Counted from the first letter of the stretch, positions 15,028 to 25,037 are shown. The stretch: 64,000 nt of DNA from an uncultured Lachnospiraceae bacterium (GCA_949948715.1 CATLGW010000003.1:47727-111726), one strand, 5' to 3'. Numbers and translations are program-made. The notes: generated from the sequence alone by a model not told the origin.

Positions 15028-16215
15028 ATGGAGAAAGCTTGCGTTTATTGGCTGTGCAGTATGAAAAGCCTGGGCAGCCGCACCGTAGACAGACTTTTGG
15101 AGTATTTCGGGACGGCGGAGGCGGTCTACCGCGCGCCGGAGAGGGAGCTGCGACTGCTCTTGAAGGAGAAAAAGCTGGGGGAGGTGCTGGAGAGCCGAAG
15201 AGACCGGGATCCGCAGCGGGAGTTCGGGCTTTTACAGGAGAGAGGCATCGGATTTCTGGCGAGGGAGGATCCGGAGTATCCCAGACGGCTCTTGGAGATT
15301 CCCGACGCGCCCCGGGGTATATTTTATCTGGGAAGACTGCCGGAGGAGGAACGGCTGTCCGTGGCCGTCATCGGGGCCAGAGACTGCTCGGAGTACGGCA
15401 GATTCGTGGCGGAGGGGCTGGGGAGGGAGCTGGGCAGACGGGGCGTCCAGGTAGTCAGCGGCATGGCCAGGGGGATTGACGGAATCGGTCAGAGGGCGGC
15501 TTTGGAGGCGGGCGGCAGCTCCTTCGGGGTGCTGGGATGCGGTGTGGATCTGTGCTATCCCAGGCAGAACAGAGAGTTGTATGAACGGTTGAGGGAGAAG
15601 GGGGGCCTGCTGTCCACCTTTGCCCCGGGGACGCCCGCCCTGGCCCGGAATTTTCCGCCCAGAAACCGGATTGTCAGCGGATTGGCAGACGCCGTGGTGG
15701 TCGTGGAAGCCAGGCAGAAAAGCGGCACGCTGATCACGGTGGATATGGCGCTGGAGCAGGGAAAGGAGGTCTATGTGGTGCCGGGCCGGGTGACGGACAG
15801 ATTGAGCGACGGGTGCAACAGGCTCTTAAAGCAGGGGGCGGGGATCTTTCTGTCCCCCGCAGAGTTTGCGGAGGAGATGGAGGAGCTTTTTCGGCGAAAG
15901 ACGGGGAGGGGACCGGAGCATAAGGGCGCCGCCGGGGATGTTTCCGGGGAGAGGGACAGAGACGGGCGGGAGCAAAAAAAGGCTTCTGACGGAAGCGTTT
16001 TTTTGGCGGAAGATAACCGGAGCCTGCAGCTTTCGGAGGAATTGGCGGCCATATACGGGGAACTGGATTTTTATCCCAAATCCGTGTCCCAAATCCAGGC
16101 GGGGCTGTCCGAGAGATACGGTCCGAGAAAGGTGGGGCTGTGCCTGATGGAGCTGTGCGTAAGGAAGCTGGCGGTGCAGGTGAGTCCCGGTTCCTTCAGG
16201 ATTTTCACCGCATAG
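15028..16215 (+). CDS. dprA: DNA processing protein DprA (Smf)
   Basis: A 395-residue protein. It has an N-terminal helix-hairpin-helix-like region, then the Rossmann-fold DprA domain with SVAVIGARDCSEYGR, SGMARGIDGIGQRAALEAGG and GCGVDLCYPRQN, and a C-terminal winged helix (about 345-390). DprA binds incoming single-stranded DNA and loads RecA in transformation. The start at ATG 15028 follows GGGGAGAGG; the frame is open 26 codons further up but has no ribosome site there. A charged low-complexity linker (about 290-345) joins the two folded parts. The 3' end overlaps the convergent membrane-protein gene by 11 bp. Confidence 0.94.
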   Translation: MEKACVYWLCSMKSLGSRTVDRLLEYFGTAEAVYRAPERELRLLLKEKKLGEVLESRRDRDPQREFGLLQERGIGFLAREDPEYPRRLLEIPDAPRGIFYLGRLPEEERLSVAVIGARDCSEYGRFVAEGLGRELGRRGVQVVSGMARGIDGIGQRAALEAGGSSFGVLGCGVDLCYPRQNRELYERLREKGGLLSTFAPGTPALARNFPPRNRIVSGLADAVVVVEARQKSGTLITVDMALEQGKEVYVVPGRVTDRLSDGCNRLLKQGAGIFLSPAEFAEEMEELFRRKTGRGPEHKGAAGDVSGERDRDGREQKKASDGSVFLAEDNRSLQLSEELAAIYGELDFYPKSVSQIQAGLSERYGPRKVGLCLMELCVRKLAVQVSPGSFRIFTA

Positions 16216-16762
16216 ACAGGGAGGGCCAGGCGATACCCGCGCCGGCGTTGGGAAAATACAGAGAAAAGACCAGGTCCCCGAGGAAGGCTGCGGATACCGC
16301 GCCCAGGATCAGCCGTCTTGGTCTCCGGGGAAGACGGGAAAAGCGGGAGAGCAAAAAAGGCGCTATGGCGCAGTTGAAGAGGGTGCCCGACAGGGCGAAG
16401 CCCAGCACGGAGTACAGACAGACATAGCCGCCGATGTGCATGAATTCTCCCGTGTAGTCCCAATAGCGGCGGCAGAAGACGGTGTGCAGCAGCCGGCCTG
16501 TGAAGAACTCCACCGCGGCTCCGATCAGGGCGGAGCAGACGAAACAATAGACGGGGCGTTTTCTGTGGGAGCAGAGCAGGAGAAAGATCAGGAGAGCTCC
16601 CGTGCCGTACACGGGCAGCCAGGGGCCGTGAAAGAAGCCGCGGTTGCAGAAGCGGCCCTCCAGAAAGAAGAAAAGCGTCACTTCCCAAAGGTAGCCTGCC
16701 AGGGAGCCGGCAAAAAAGAGCAGGATGCAGTTTTCAAGGGTTTTGCAGGAGTTTTTTCTCAT
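16205..16762 (-). CDS. CmpB-type membrane protein (putative ABC transporter permease)
   Basis: A 185-residue protein with five hydrophobic segments. It has the family hallmarks GSLAGYLWEV, NRGFFHGPWLPVYGTGAL and WDYTGEFMHIGGYVCLYS of the PF06541 group (named putative ABC transporter permease, CmpB-like). The biochemical role of the family is not established. I start it at ATG 16762; the frame continues upstream into the antisense of ispG without a plausible ribosome site. It is convergent with dprA and divergent from ispG, so it is probably monocistronic. Confidence 0.8.
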   Translation of the reverse strand: MRKNSCKTLENCILLFFAGSLAGYLWEVTLFFFLEGRFCNRGFFHGPWLPVYGTGALLIFLLLCSHRKRPVYCFVCSALIGAAVEFFTGRLLHTVFCRRYWDYTGEFMHIGGYVCLYSVLGFALSGTLFNCAIAPFLLSRFSRLPRRPRRLILGAVSAAFLGDLVFSLYFPNAGAGIAWPSLSMR

Positions 16763-16803
16763 GGGAGTAGTATGCGTGGTTGGCGGGAGTTTATACGGTC
16801 CTC

Positions 16804-16833
16804 TTGCAATCTGTCCGCGGCCTGGGGTATAAT
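16804..16833 (+). promoter_or_regulatory. Promoter of ispG-polC
   Basis: TTGCAA (16804-16809) and TATAAT (16828-16833), 18-bp spacer, 26 bp before the ispG ATG. Confidence 0.75.
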
Positions 16834-16859
16834 GTTTGGGGAAAGGAGCAGGAACGCTT

Positions 16860-17942
16860 ATGAGAGAACAGAATGTCACAGCAGCCATTACGAGGCGAAA
16901 TACAAGGACCGTCCGCATCGGCGACCGGGTGATCGGAGGAGGCAGTCCTATTTTGATACAGTCCATGACAAATACAAGGACGGAGGATGTGGAGGCCACG
17001 GTAGCCCAGATTTTAAGGCTGGAGCGGGCCGGATGCGAGATTGTGCGGTGTACCGTGCCCACCGAGAAGGCGGCCGGGGCTCTGGCGGAGATTAAGAAAC
17101 GGATACATATTCCCCTGGTGGCGGATATTCATTTTGACTACAGGATGGCCCTTGCGGCCATGGAGAACGGGGCGGACAAGATACGCATCAACCCCGGCAA
17201 TATCGGCGGCAGGGATAAGGTGCAGGCCGTGGCGGATGCGGCCAGGGAGCGGGGGATTCCCATCCGGGTGGGGGTAAACAGCGGCTCACTGGAGAAACCC
17301 ATTCTTGAAAAATACGGCGGCGTAACCGCGGCGGGTATTGTGGAGAGCGCCCTGGACAAGGTGCATATGTTCGAGGAGTCGGGCTATGACAACCTGGTTA
17401 TCAGCATCAAATCCGCCGATGTTCTCATGTGCGTGGAGGCCCACGAGCTGTTGGCGGGGCAGACGGACTATCCTCTGCATGTGGGCATTACGGAGGCCGG
17501 CACGGTGGCAAGCGGCAGTATCAAATCTGCCCTGGGGCTGGGGCTGATTCTGCACCAGGGCATCGGAGACACCCTTCGGGTGTCCCTTACGGGGGACCCC
17601 GTGGAGGAGATTCGGGCGGCCAGGCTGATTCTGCGTACCCTGGGACTCAGAGAGGGCGGAATAGAGTTGGTGTCCTGCCCCACCTGCGGGCGGACGCAGA
17701 TCGACCTCATCGGCCTGGCTTCCCGGGTGGAGAAGCTGGTGGAGGACTATCCTCTGAATATCAAGGTGGCGGTCATGGGATGCGCGGTCAACGGCCCCGG
17801 GGAGGCCAGAGAAGCGGATTTGGGCGTGGCCGGAGGCACAGGAGAGGGACTTCTGTTCAAAAAGGGCGAGATTATCCGAAAGGTTCCGGAGGAGGAGCTT
17901 TTGGCGGCCCTGAAGGAGGAACTGGATCACTGGGAGCAATAA
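16860..17942 (+). CDS. ispG: 4-hydroxy-3-methylbut-2-enyl diphosphate synthase IspG (GcpE)
   Basis: A 360-residue iron-sulfur enzyme of the MEP isoprenoid pathway that converts MEcPP to HMBPP. The TIM-barrel part begins [20 protein letters not shown] and includes [14 protein letters not shown] and RINPGNIGG. The three [4Fe-4S] cysteines are C273 and C276 (SCPTCGRTQ) and C308 in [13 protein letters not shown] 16860 is taken as the start; a TTG at 16836 lies before the AAAGGAG ribosome site. It sits 9 bp upstream of polC, and the two form an operon as in many Clostridia. Confidence 0.96.
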   Translation: MREQNVTAAITRRNTRTVRIGDRVIGGGSPILIQSMTNTRTEDVEATVAQILRLERAGCEIVRCTVPTEKAAGALAEIKKRIHIPLVADIHFDYRMALAAMENGADKIRINPGNIGGRDKVQAVADAARERGIPIRVGVNSGSLEKPILEKYGGVTAAGIVESALDKVHMFEESGYDNLVISIKSADVLMCVEAHELLAGQTDYPLHVGITEAGTVASGSIKSALGLGLILHQGIGDTLRVSLTGDPVEEIRAARLILRTLGLREGGIELVSCPTCGRTQIDLIGLASRVEKLVEDYPLNIKVAVMGCAVNGPGEAREADLGVAGGTGEGLLFKKGEIIRKVPEEELLAALKEELDHWEQ

Positions 17943-17951
17943 GGAGAGAAA

Positions 17952-20900
17952 ATGTCCAAACCGTTTTTTGAGGTGTTTCCCACCTTACAATTAAATCAAA
18001 GCGTCCACGATATTATGGAACAGACCCAGGTGGAGAAGGTCTCCGCCACCAGACGCAGGGATTACCTGCGGGTTTACATCTTCAGCACCAGACTGATTCT
18101 GAAGGAGGACATATGGTCCGCGGAGCACGAGATCAAGAGGCAGCTCTTTCCCGGGGCCAATCTGACCGTGAAGATATACGAGCGGTTTGAGCTGTCGGCC
18201 CAGTACACTCCCGAGAAGCTTTTGGAGATTTACAGGGACAGTATTTTGGAGGAGCTAAAAGGCTACAGCCACATAGAGTACAATGCTTTCCGGACGGCCG
18301 AGATCACCTTTCCCGGTCAGGACCGTGTGCTTTTGACGCTGGAGGACTCCGTGCTGGCGCGGGAGCGGGAGGGGGAACTGGTAAGGATACTGGAGAAGGT
18401 GCTGGTGGAGCGGTGCGGATTTTCCGTGTCCGTGTCGGTGGATTACAGGGAGGCTCAGACCGGCAGGTATGCCCGGGAGGATGCGCTCAAAATACGCATG
18501 AAGGTGGAGGAGATCCGCAGACGCGCAGAGAGCGGGGCGGGCAGCGGCGGTTTCCCGGACCGGGAGGTTTGGCCGGAATCCGGCGCGGAGGCACAGAGCG
18601 GCTTGTCGGGGGAAGGGGACGGCGTCCGGCAGGGCGGCGCGCAGGCAAGCCAGGCATCCGGCGGCAAAGAGGACCGAAGGGGCAGTGCTGCCGCAGACGG
18701 CGCGGCGTCCCGAAGCGGTAAAAACCGGAGCGTGTTTTCGGGCGGCGGGAAGGGCAGCACCGGCAGCTTTGAGGGCGGCGAGATTCGCCGGGGGGCATTC
18801 AAGAAGGGAGAATTTCGCCGGAGCGGCGAGTATGGCCGGAACGCGCTGAAGCGCTCCGACAATCCGGATGTGATCTATGGCAGGGACTTTGAGGAGGAGG
18901 CCATGAAAATGGAGGAGCTCATCGGGGAGATGGGCGAGGTGGTCATCCGGGGGAAGGTCTTGAAGCTGGATCTCAGAGCAATCAAAAACGAAAAAACGAT
19001 CGTGATCTTTGACATGACCGACTTCACGGATACCATGACGGTAAAGCTTTTCCTGCGAAACGACCAGGTGCCTGAGCTGACCGGGGAGCTGAAGACAGGG
19101 GCTTTTATCAAGGTGAAGGGCATCAGTCTGGTGGACAAATTTGACCATGAGCTGACCATCGGCTCTCTGGCGGGCATCAAAAGGATTCCGGATTTCACCG
19201 AGAAGCGGATGGACACGGCGCTCAATAAAAGGGTGGAGCTTCATTGCCACACCAAGATGAGCGAGATGGACGGCGTCTCCGAAGCGAAGGATATCGTAAA
19301 ATGCGCCTACAAATGGGGGCACAGGGCCATAGCCGTCACAGACCACGGGGTGGTTCAGAGCTTTACCGACGCGGGACATGTCTGGGACGATCTGTGGAAG
19401 GCGGAGAAGGCCAGGCGCAAGGAGGCCGGGGAGGAGAATCCGGACAAGCAGGATTTCTTCAAGGTTCTCTACGGCGTGGAAGCGTATCTGGTGGATGACC
19501 TGAAGTCCATCGTCACGGGGGACAGGGGACAGGATCTGGGTCAGGACTTTGTGGTCTTTGACCTGGAGACCACCGGTTTTTCCCCCATAAACAACAGGAT
19601 CATAGAGATCGGGGCGGTGAAGGTGTCGGGAGGGAAGATCACGGAGCGGTTTTCCTCCTTTGTCAATCCCAGGGAGCCTATTCCCTTCGAGATAGAAAAG
19701 CTCACGGGTATCCGTGACGACATGGTCATGGATGCGCCGCCGGTGGAGGAGGTGCTGCCCCAATTTCTGAGGTTTTGTGAGGGCTGCGTCCTGGTGGCGC
19801 ACAATGCGGGCTTTGACATGAGCTTCATCCAGGAGAACTGCAGGAGAGAGAACCTGCCGGGAGAGTTTACCTATGTGGATACGGTGGGCATCGCCAGGGT
19901 GCTTCTGCCCCATCAGGCAAAGCATACTTTGGACGCGGTGGCAAAGACCCTGGGCATTGTGCTGGACAATCACCATCGGGCGGTGGACGACGCGGAGTGT
20001 ACCGCGGAGATCTTTGTCAAATTTATCAGGATGCTGGAGGAACGGGATGTCCGCACCCTGGGGGATATCAATGCCCTGGGGGAAAAGAGCGGGGCCGCCG
20101 CGGCCAGACTCCCCTCCTATCACGCCATTATCCTGGCCAAAAACGATCTGGGACGTATCAACCTGTACCGTCTGGTGTCGGCGTCCCATCTGGATTATTT
20201 TTACAAGCGCCCCAAAATACCCAAAAGCCTGGTGATGAAATACAGGGAGGGACTGATTTTGGGGAGCGCCTGTGAGGCCGGGGAGCTCTATCGGGCGCTT
20301 TTGGACGGCCAGAGCGACGCCCAGATCGCCAGGCTGGTGAGATTTTACGACTATCTGGAAATCCAGCCCTGCGGGAACAATCGGTTTATGATCGCCTCGG
20401 AGAAGGTGCGGACCGTCAATTCCATGGAAGATATCCGGAATATCAACCGAAAGATTGTGGAGCTGGGGGAGCAGTTTCACAAGCCGGTGGTGGCCACCTG
20501 CGACGTACATTTCTTGAATCCGGAGGACGAGATCTACCGTCGCATCATTATGGACGGCAGGGGCTTCGAGGATGCGGACAAGCAGGCGCCTCTGTACCTG
20601 CACACCACGGAGGAGATGCTTGAGGAATTCGACTATCTGGGAAGCGACAAGGCCAGGGAGGTGGTCATCACAAACACCAATATGATCGCGGACATGATCG
20701 AGACCATCGCCCCCGTGCGGCCTGACAAATGTCCTCCCGTCATAGCGGACAGCGACAAAAACCTGACGGAGATCTGCTACAACAGGGCCCACGAGATTTA
20801 CGGCCCCGATCTGCCGAAAATTGTGGAGGACAGGCTTGAGAGGGAGCTCCACTCCATCATCTCCAACGGCTTTGCCGTGATGTACATTATAGCACAGAAA

Positions 20901-22643
20901 TTGGTTTGGAAATCCGTGGAGGACGGGTATCTGGTGGGTTCCAGAGGCTCCGTCGGAAGCTCCTTTGTGGCCACCATGTCGGGAATCACGGAGGTGAACC
21001 CTCTCAGTCCCCACTATTACTGCAGCAAATGCCACTATGTGGACTTTGACAGCGAGGAAGTGAGGGCTTACGCGGGCAAGGCCGGGATCGATATGCCGGA
21101 CAAGCTCTGTCCCGAATGCGGGGAGCCGCTGCACAAGGAGGGGTTTGACATACCCTTTGAGACCTTCCTGGGCTTCAAGGGGGACAAGGAGCCTGACATC
21201 GACCTGAATTTTTCCGGCGAGTATCAGTCCAAGGCGCATAAATACACGGAGGTGATCTTCGGCGCGGGGCAGACCTTCCGGGCGGGCACCATCGGTACCA
21301 TCGCGGACAAGACGGCCTTCGGCTATGTGAAAAAGTATTACGAGGGGCGGGAGATTCACAAGAGAAACAGCGAGGTGGAACGGCTGGCGGTGGGATGCAC
21401 CGGAGTCAGAAAGAACACGGGACAGCATCCGGGAGGCATTATCGTCCTTCCCCTGGGGCAGGACATCAATTCCTTCACCCCGGTGCAGCATCCCGCCAAC
21501 GATATGACCACGGACACGGTGACCACCCATTTCGATTACCATTCCATTGATCACAACCTGCTAAAGCTGGATATTCTGGGGCACGATGATCCCACCATGA
21601 TCCGTATGCTGCAGGATATGACCGGCAGGGAGCCCACCACCATCCCCCTGGACGGGCGGGATGTGATGAGTCTGTTTCAGAACACGGACGCTCTGGGCAT
21701 CACCCCGGATCAGATCGGGGGCTGTAAGCTGGGAGCCCTGGGAATCCCGGAGTTTGGAACGGATTTTGCCATGCAGATGCTCATCGACACCAAGCCCCAG
21801 GCGTTCTCCGATCTGGTGAGGATCGCCGGGCTGGCCCATGGCACCGATGTGTGGCTGGGGAACGCCCAGACCTTAATTCAGGAGGGCAAGGCCACCATCT
21901 CCACCGCCATCTGCACCAGAGACGACATTATGACCTATCTCATACAGATGGGGGTGGAGTCGGAGGAGGCCTTCAAGATTATGGAGGCGGTGAGAAAGGG
22001 GATGGTGGCCAAGGGAAAGTGCGAGAAGTGGCCCCAGTGGAAGAAGGACATGGAGGATCACAATGTGCCGGACTGGTATATCTGGTCCTGCGAGAAGATC
22101 AAGTATATGTTCCCCAAGGCCCACGCGGCGGCCTATGTGATGATGGCCTGGCGTATCGCCTACTGTAAGATTCATTATCCCCTGGCATATTACGGAGCTT
22201 TCTTCAGTATTCGGGCCAAGGCATTTTCCTATGAGATTATGTGTCAGGGTCAGGATCATCTGGAGCGGGTGATGGCGGATTACAAGGGCCGTATGGACAC
22301 GCTGTCCAACCGGGAGAAGGACGCCTACGGCGATATGCGCGTGGTGCAGGAGATGTACGCCAGAGGCTTTGCATTTGAGCCCATCGACATTTTCAGGGCT
22401 CAGTCCCGTTCCTTTCAGATTGTGGACGGCAGGCTGATGCCCTCCTTAAACAGCATAGAAGGTCTGGGGGAAAAGGCGGCCGATGCCATTGTGGAGGCGG
22501 TCAAGGACGGACCCTTCCTGTCCAAGGAGGATTTCATACAACGCACCAAGGTTTCCAAGACCATCGCGGATCTGATGGCCTCCCTGGGGGTGTTGGGAAA
22601 GCTGCCGGAATCCAATCAAATCAGCCTTTTCGACTTTGTTTAA
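17952..22643 (+). CDS. polC: DNA polymerase III alpha subunit PolC (Gram-positive type)
   Basis: A 1563-residue replicative polymerase, somewhat longer than the usual 1430-1500. In order: an N-terminal domain; a Gly/Ser/Arg-rich low-complexity linker (about 188-300); an OB fold; the PHP domain (ELHCHTKMSEMDG, H431), interrupted by the DEDD 3'-5' exonuclease (VFDLETTGFSP, D537/E539; later HRAVDDAE); and the polymerase core with GSRGSVGSSF near 995, a four-cysteine zinc site (CSKC near 1024, CPEC near 1058), and the catalytic PDIDLNFSGE near 1080. PolC is the leading-strand polymerase of Firmicutes. RBS AAGGAGA precedes the ATG. An AT-rich hairpin follows the stop codon. Confidence 0.97.
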   Translation: MSKPFFEVFPTLQLNQSVHDIMEQTQVEKVSATRRRDYLRVYIFSTRLILKEDIWSAEHEIKRQLFPGANLTVKIYERFELSAQYTPEKLLEIYRDSILEELKGYSHIEYNAFRTAEITFPGQDRVLLTLEDSVLAREREGELVRILEKVLVERCGFSVSVSVDYREAQTGRYAREDALKIRMKVEEIRRRAESGAGSGGFPDREVWPESGAEAQSGLSGEGDGVRQGGAQASQASGGKEDRRGSAAADGAASRSGKNRSVFSGGGKGSTGSFEGGEIRRGAFKKGEFRRSGEYGRNALKRSDNPDVIYGRDFEEEAMKMEELIGEMGEVVIRGKVLKLDLRAIKNEKTIVIFDMTDFTDTMTVKLFLRNDQVPELTGELKTGAFIKVKGISLVDKFDHELTIGSLAGIKRIPDFTEKRMDTALNKRVELHCHTKMSEMDGVSEAKDIVKCAYKWGHRAIAVTDHGVVQSFTDAGHVWDDLWKAEKARRKEAGEENPDKQDFFKVLYGVEAYLVDDLKSIVTGDRGQDLGQDFVVFDLETTGFSPINNRIIEIGAVKVSGGKITERFSSFVNPREPIPFEIEKLTGIRDDMVMDAPPVEEVLPQFLRFCEGCVLVAHNAGFDMSFIQENCRRENLPGEFTYVDTVGIARVLLPHQAKHTLDAVAKTLGIVLDNHHRAVDDAECTAEIFVKFIRMLEERDVRTLGDINALGEKSGAAAARLPSYHAIILAKNDLGRINLYRLVSASHLDYFYKRPKIPKSLVMKYREGLILGSACEAGELYRALLDGQSDAQIARLVRFYDYLEIQPCGNNRFMIASEKVRTVNSMEDIRNINRKIVELGEQFHKPVVATCDVHFLNPEDEIYRRIIMDGRGFEDADKQAPLYLHTTEEMLEEFDYLGSDKAREVVITNTNMIADMIETIAPVRPDKCPPVIADSDKNLTEICYNRAHEIYGPDLPKIVEDRLERELHSIISNGFAVMYIIAQKLVWKSVEDGYLVGSRGSVGSSFVATMSGITEVNPLSPHYYCSKCHYVDFDSEEVRAYAGKAGIDMPDKLCPECGEPLHKEGFDIPFETFLGFKGDKEPDIDLNFSGEYQSKAHKYTEVIFGAGQTFRAGTIGTIADKTAFGYVKKYYEGREIHKRNSEVERLAVGCTGVRKNTGQHPGGIIVLPLGQDINSFTPVQHPANDMTTDTVTTHFDYHSIDHNLLKLDILGHDDPTMIRMLQDMTGREPTTIPLDGRDVMSLFQNTDALGITPDQIGGCKLGALGIPEFGTDFAMQMLIDTKPQAFSDLVRIAGLAHGTDVWLGNAQTLIQEGKATISTAICTRDDIMTYLIQMGVESEEAFKIMEAVRKGMVAKGKCEKWPQWKKDMEDHNVPDWYIWSCEKIKYMFPKAHAAAYVMMAWRIAYCKIHYPLAYYGAFFSIRAKAFSYEIMCQGQDHLERVMADYKGRMDTLSNREKDAYGDMRVVQEMYARGFAFEPIDIFRAQSRSFQIVDGRLMPSLNSIEGLGEKAADAIVEAVKDGPFLSKEDFIQRTKVSKTIADLMASLGVLGKLPESNQISLFDFV

Positions 22644-22664
22644 AAAAATTTGAAAATTTTTTAA
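22643..22664 (+). terminator. AT-only hairpin after polC
   Basis: AAAAAAATT, a short TGAA-type loop and AATTTTTT form a weak A-T stem ending in a T-run right after the polC stop. It may be a weak terminator. Confidence 0.4.
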
Positions 22665-22672
22665 AAAAGTAC

Positions 22673-22701
22673 TTGCATTTTTGAGAAAGCTGTAGTAAGA
22701 T
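22673..22701 (+). promoter_or_regulatory. Promoter of tRNA-Glu
   Basis: TTGCAT (22673-22678) and TAAGAT (22696-22701) with a 17-bp spacer, 29 bp before the mature tRNA. Confidence 0.6.
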
Positions 22702-22730
22702 AATCAAGTACCGCAGTTGCGGACTTGAAT

Positions 22731-22802
22731 GGCTGGTTGGTCAAGCGGTTAAGACGCCGCCCTCTCACGGCGGAAACAGGGGTTCGATTCCCCTACCAGC
22801 TG
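22731..22802 (+). tRNA. tRNA-Glu (CTC anticodon)
   Basis: A full cloverleaf is visible. The acceptor stem pairs GGCTGGT with ACCAGCT (first pair G-U). A D-arm with GGTCAAGCGGTTAAGAC follows. The anticodon stem CCGCC/GGCGG encloses the loop CTCTCAC with anticodon CTC at 22764-22766. The T-arm is AGGGG-TTCGATT-CCCCT. CCA is not encoded. CTC reads GAG, one of the most used codons of this genome. Confidence 0.95.
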
Positions 22803-22834
22803 TTGACTGTTTGAAAGAACAGCCCAACCCGAGA

Positions 22835-22886
22835 AGAAACTGTTATATTTACGATTCGTATCGTGAACATAACAGTTTCTTTTTTT
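22835..22886 (+). terminator. Intrinsic terminator after tRNA-Glu
   Basis: A 12-bp stem (AGAAACTGTTAT with ATAACAGTTTCT) carries an inner ACGAT/ATCGT stem and a TTCG-type loop, followed by seven Ts. Confidence 0.9.
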
Positions 22887-22895
22887 GAAAAGAAC

Positions 22896-22924
22896 TTGCG
22901 CCCTTTTGTATTTTGGTGTATAGT
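22896..22924 (+). promoter_or_regulatory. Promoter of topA
   Basis: TTGCGC (22896-22901) and TATAGT (22919-22924), 17-bp spacer, 35 bp before the GTG start. Confidence 0.65.
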
Positions 22925-22958
22925 AATTCACGATTCATTTAAAAGGGAGAGACAAAGG

Positions 22959-25037
22959 GTGAAATATTTAGTAATAGTGGAGTCACCGGCGAAGGTGAAG
23001 ACAATCAAGAAATTCCTGGGACCCAGCTATCAGGTCGCAGCCAGCAACGGACATGTGCGCGATCTGCCCAAGAGTCAGTTGGGAATCGATGTGGAGCATG
23101 ACTTCGAGCCCAAGTATATTACCATTCGCGGCAAGGGAGAGCTTCTGGCGAATCTTCGCAAGGAAGTGAAAAAGGCGGACAAAATATATCTGGCAACGGA
23201 CCCTGACAGAGAAGGGGAGGCCATCTCGTGGCATCTGTACTATGCGCTGAAGCTGGAGAACAAAAAGGTCTACCGCATCACCTTCAATGAGATCACCAAG
23301 ACCGCGGTGAAGGAATCCTTGAAAAACGCCCGGGAGATCGACATGAATCTGGTGGATGCCCAACAGGCCAGGCGAGTGCTGGACCGGATGGTGGGTTACC
23401 GGATTTCGCCCCTTCTGTGGGCAAAGATCAAGAGAGGGTTAAGCGCCGGACGCGTGCAGTCGGTGGCCCTTCGCATTATCTGCGACAGGGAGGAGGAGAT
23501 CAATTCCTTCATACCGGAGGAATACTGGTCTCTGGACGTGAATCTCAAGGCCGGGGGCGGCAGGAAGCCCATCACGGCCAAGTACTACGGGACGGAGGGG
23601 AAAAAGCAGAGCATCTCCCACAGGGAACAGATGGACGGCATTCTGGCGTCCCTGGAGGGAGCCGTCTACCGCGTGTCGGAGGTGAAAAAGGGCGAGCGGC
23701 AGAAGAAGCAGCCCCTGCCCTTCACCACCTCCACTCTGCAGCAGGAGGCCAGCAAGGTGCTGAATTTTTCTACCCAGAAGACCATGCGGCTGGCGCAGCA
23801 GCTCTATGAGGGCGTGGATATCAAGGGGGAGGGGACGGTGGGCCTGATCACCTACCTGCGTACCGATTCCACCAGGGTCTCCGAGGAGGCCCAGCGCATG
23901 GCCGAGGAGTTTATAGCCTCTCATTACGGACCGGAGTATCAGATGGGAGGTTCGGGGGAGCGCAAGGGGAACGACCGGATTCAGGATGCCCACGAGGCGA
24001 TCCGGCCCACGGATTTGAACCGGATTCCCGCGGCGGTAAAGGAGCAGCTCCCCAGGGATCTTTTCAGGTTGTATCAGCTTGTGTGGAAGCGCTTTGTGGC
24101 CAGCCGTATGGCGGCCGCCAGATACGAGACCACCTCCGTGAAGATTAAGGCGGGGGAGCATCTCTTTACCCTGTCGGCCTCCAGGATGCTGTTTGACGGA
24201 TTTATGAGCGTTTACACCTCGGAGGAGGACAGGGAGGAGGAGAATGTGCTGTCCGAGGGCCTTTCGGAGGACAGCGTGCTGGAATTTCTCTCCTTCGACC
24301 CCAAGCAGCATTTCACCCAGCCTCCCGCCCATTATACGGAGGCTTCTCTGGTGAGGGCGCTGGAGGAGCTGGGAATCGGGCGGCCCAGCACCTACGCTCC
24401 CACCATCACTACGATTCTGGCCAGACATTATGTGGCCAAGGAGAACCGGAATCTCTATGTGACGGAGCTGGGGGAGGTGGTCAACGGCATGATGAAGGAG
24501 GCTTTCCCCAGCATTGTGGACGTACATTTTACGGCCAACATGGAGGCCCTTTTGGACGGCGTGGAGGAGGGCAGCGTCAAGTGGAAAACCATCGTGTCCA
24601 ATTTCTACCCGGATCTGGACGAAGCGGTGAGGTGCGCCGAGGAGAGTCTGGAGAAGGTGGTCATAGCGGATGAGGTGTCCGACGAGGTGTGCGAGCTCTG
24701 CGGCAGACAGATGGTGATCAAATACGGTCCCCACGGCAGATTCCTGGCCTGTCCCGGTTTCCCGGAGTGCCGCAACACAAAGCCCTATTACGAGAAGACG
24801 GGCGTGGCCTGCCCCAAGTGCGGCAGGGATATCGTGGTAAAAATGACAAAAAAAGGGCGCAGATATTATGGCTGCGTCGGCTATCCGGAGTGCGAATTTA
24901 TGACCTGGCAGAAGCCGGCCGGGGTAAACTGCCCCAAATGCGGCGCTCCTTTGCTGGAAAAGGGCGGCAAGCTTGTGTGTTCCGACGGGCAGTGCGGGTA
25001 TGTTGAAAGCAAAACAAAGGCTAATTCTCCATTGTAA
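22959..25037 (+). CDS. topA: DNA topoisomerase I
   Basis: A 692-residue type IA topoisomerase that relaxes negative supercoils. The TOPRIM domain opens with VIVESPAKVKTI and holds the metal site DPDREGE. The catalytic tyrosine is Y299 in GLITYLRTDST. Three C-terminal four-cysteine zinc ribbons follow: CELCG...CPGFPEC, CPKCG...CVGYPEC and CPKCG...CSDGQC. I start at GTG 22959 (GGGAGA upstream; protein begins VKYLVIVESP), since the longer frame runs back into the terminator of tRNA-Glu. codY follows in the same direction after 77 bp. Confidence 0.96.
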   Translation: MKYLVIVESPAKVKTIKKFLGPSYQVAASNGHVRDLPKSQLGIDVEHDFEPKYITIRGKGELLANLRKEVKKADKIYLATDPDREGEAISWHLYYALKLENKKVYRITFNEITKTAVKESLKNAREIDMNLVDAQQARRVLDRMVGYRISPLLWAKIKRGLSAGRVQSVALRIICDREEEINSFIPEEYWSLDVNLKAGGGRKPITAKYYGTEGKKQSISHREQMDGILASLEGAVYRVSEVKKGERQKKQPLPFTTSTLQQEASKVLNFSTQKTMRLAQQLYEGVDIKGEGTVGLITYLRTDSTRVSEEAQRMAEEFIASHYGPEYQMGGSGERKGNDRIQDAHEAIRPTDLNRIPAAVKEQLPRDLFRLYQLVWKRFVASRMAAARYETTSVKIKAGEHLFTLSASRMLFDGFMSVYTSEEDREEENVLSEGLSEDSVLEFLSFDPKQHFTQPPAHYTEASLVRALEELGIGRPSTYAPTITTILARHYVAKENRNLYVTELGEVVNGMMKEAFPSIVDVHFTANMEALLDGVEEGSVKWKTIVSNFYPDLDEAVRCAEESLEKVVIADEVSDEVCELCGRQMVIKYGPHGRFLACPGFPECRNTKPYYEKTGVACPKCGRDIVVKMTKKGRRYYGCVGYPECEFMTWQKPAGVNCPKCGAPLLEKGGKLVCSDGQCGYVESKTKANSPL

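Noticed and set aside
16763..17062. N-terminal extension of the CmpB-type protein
   Set aside because: The frame is open upstream but runs antisense through the ispG promoter and start; the first good start is ATG 16762.
18255..21554. Open frame of about 1100 codons on the minus strand opposite polC
   Set aside because: It is the mirror of strongly GC-biased polC codons; PolC itself matches family motifs throughout, and the antisense product shows no domain or ribosome site.
22643..22664. Possible CodY box before tRNA-Glu
   Set aside because: It has only 11 of 15 matches in a purely A/T stretch, which is expected by chance; a weak terminator explains it better.
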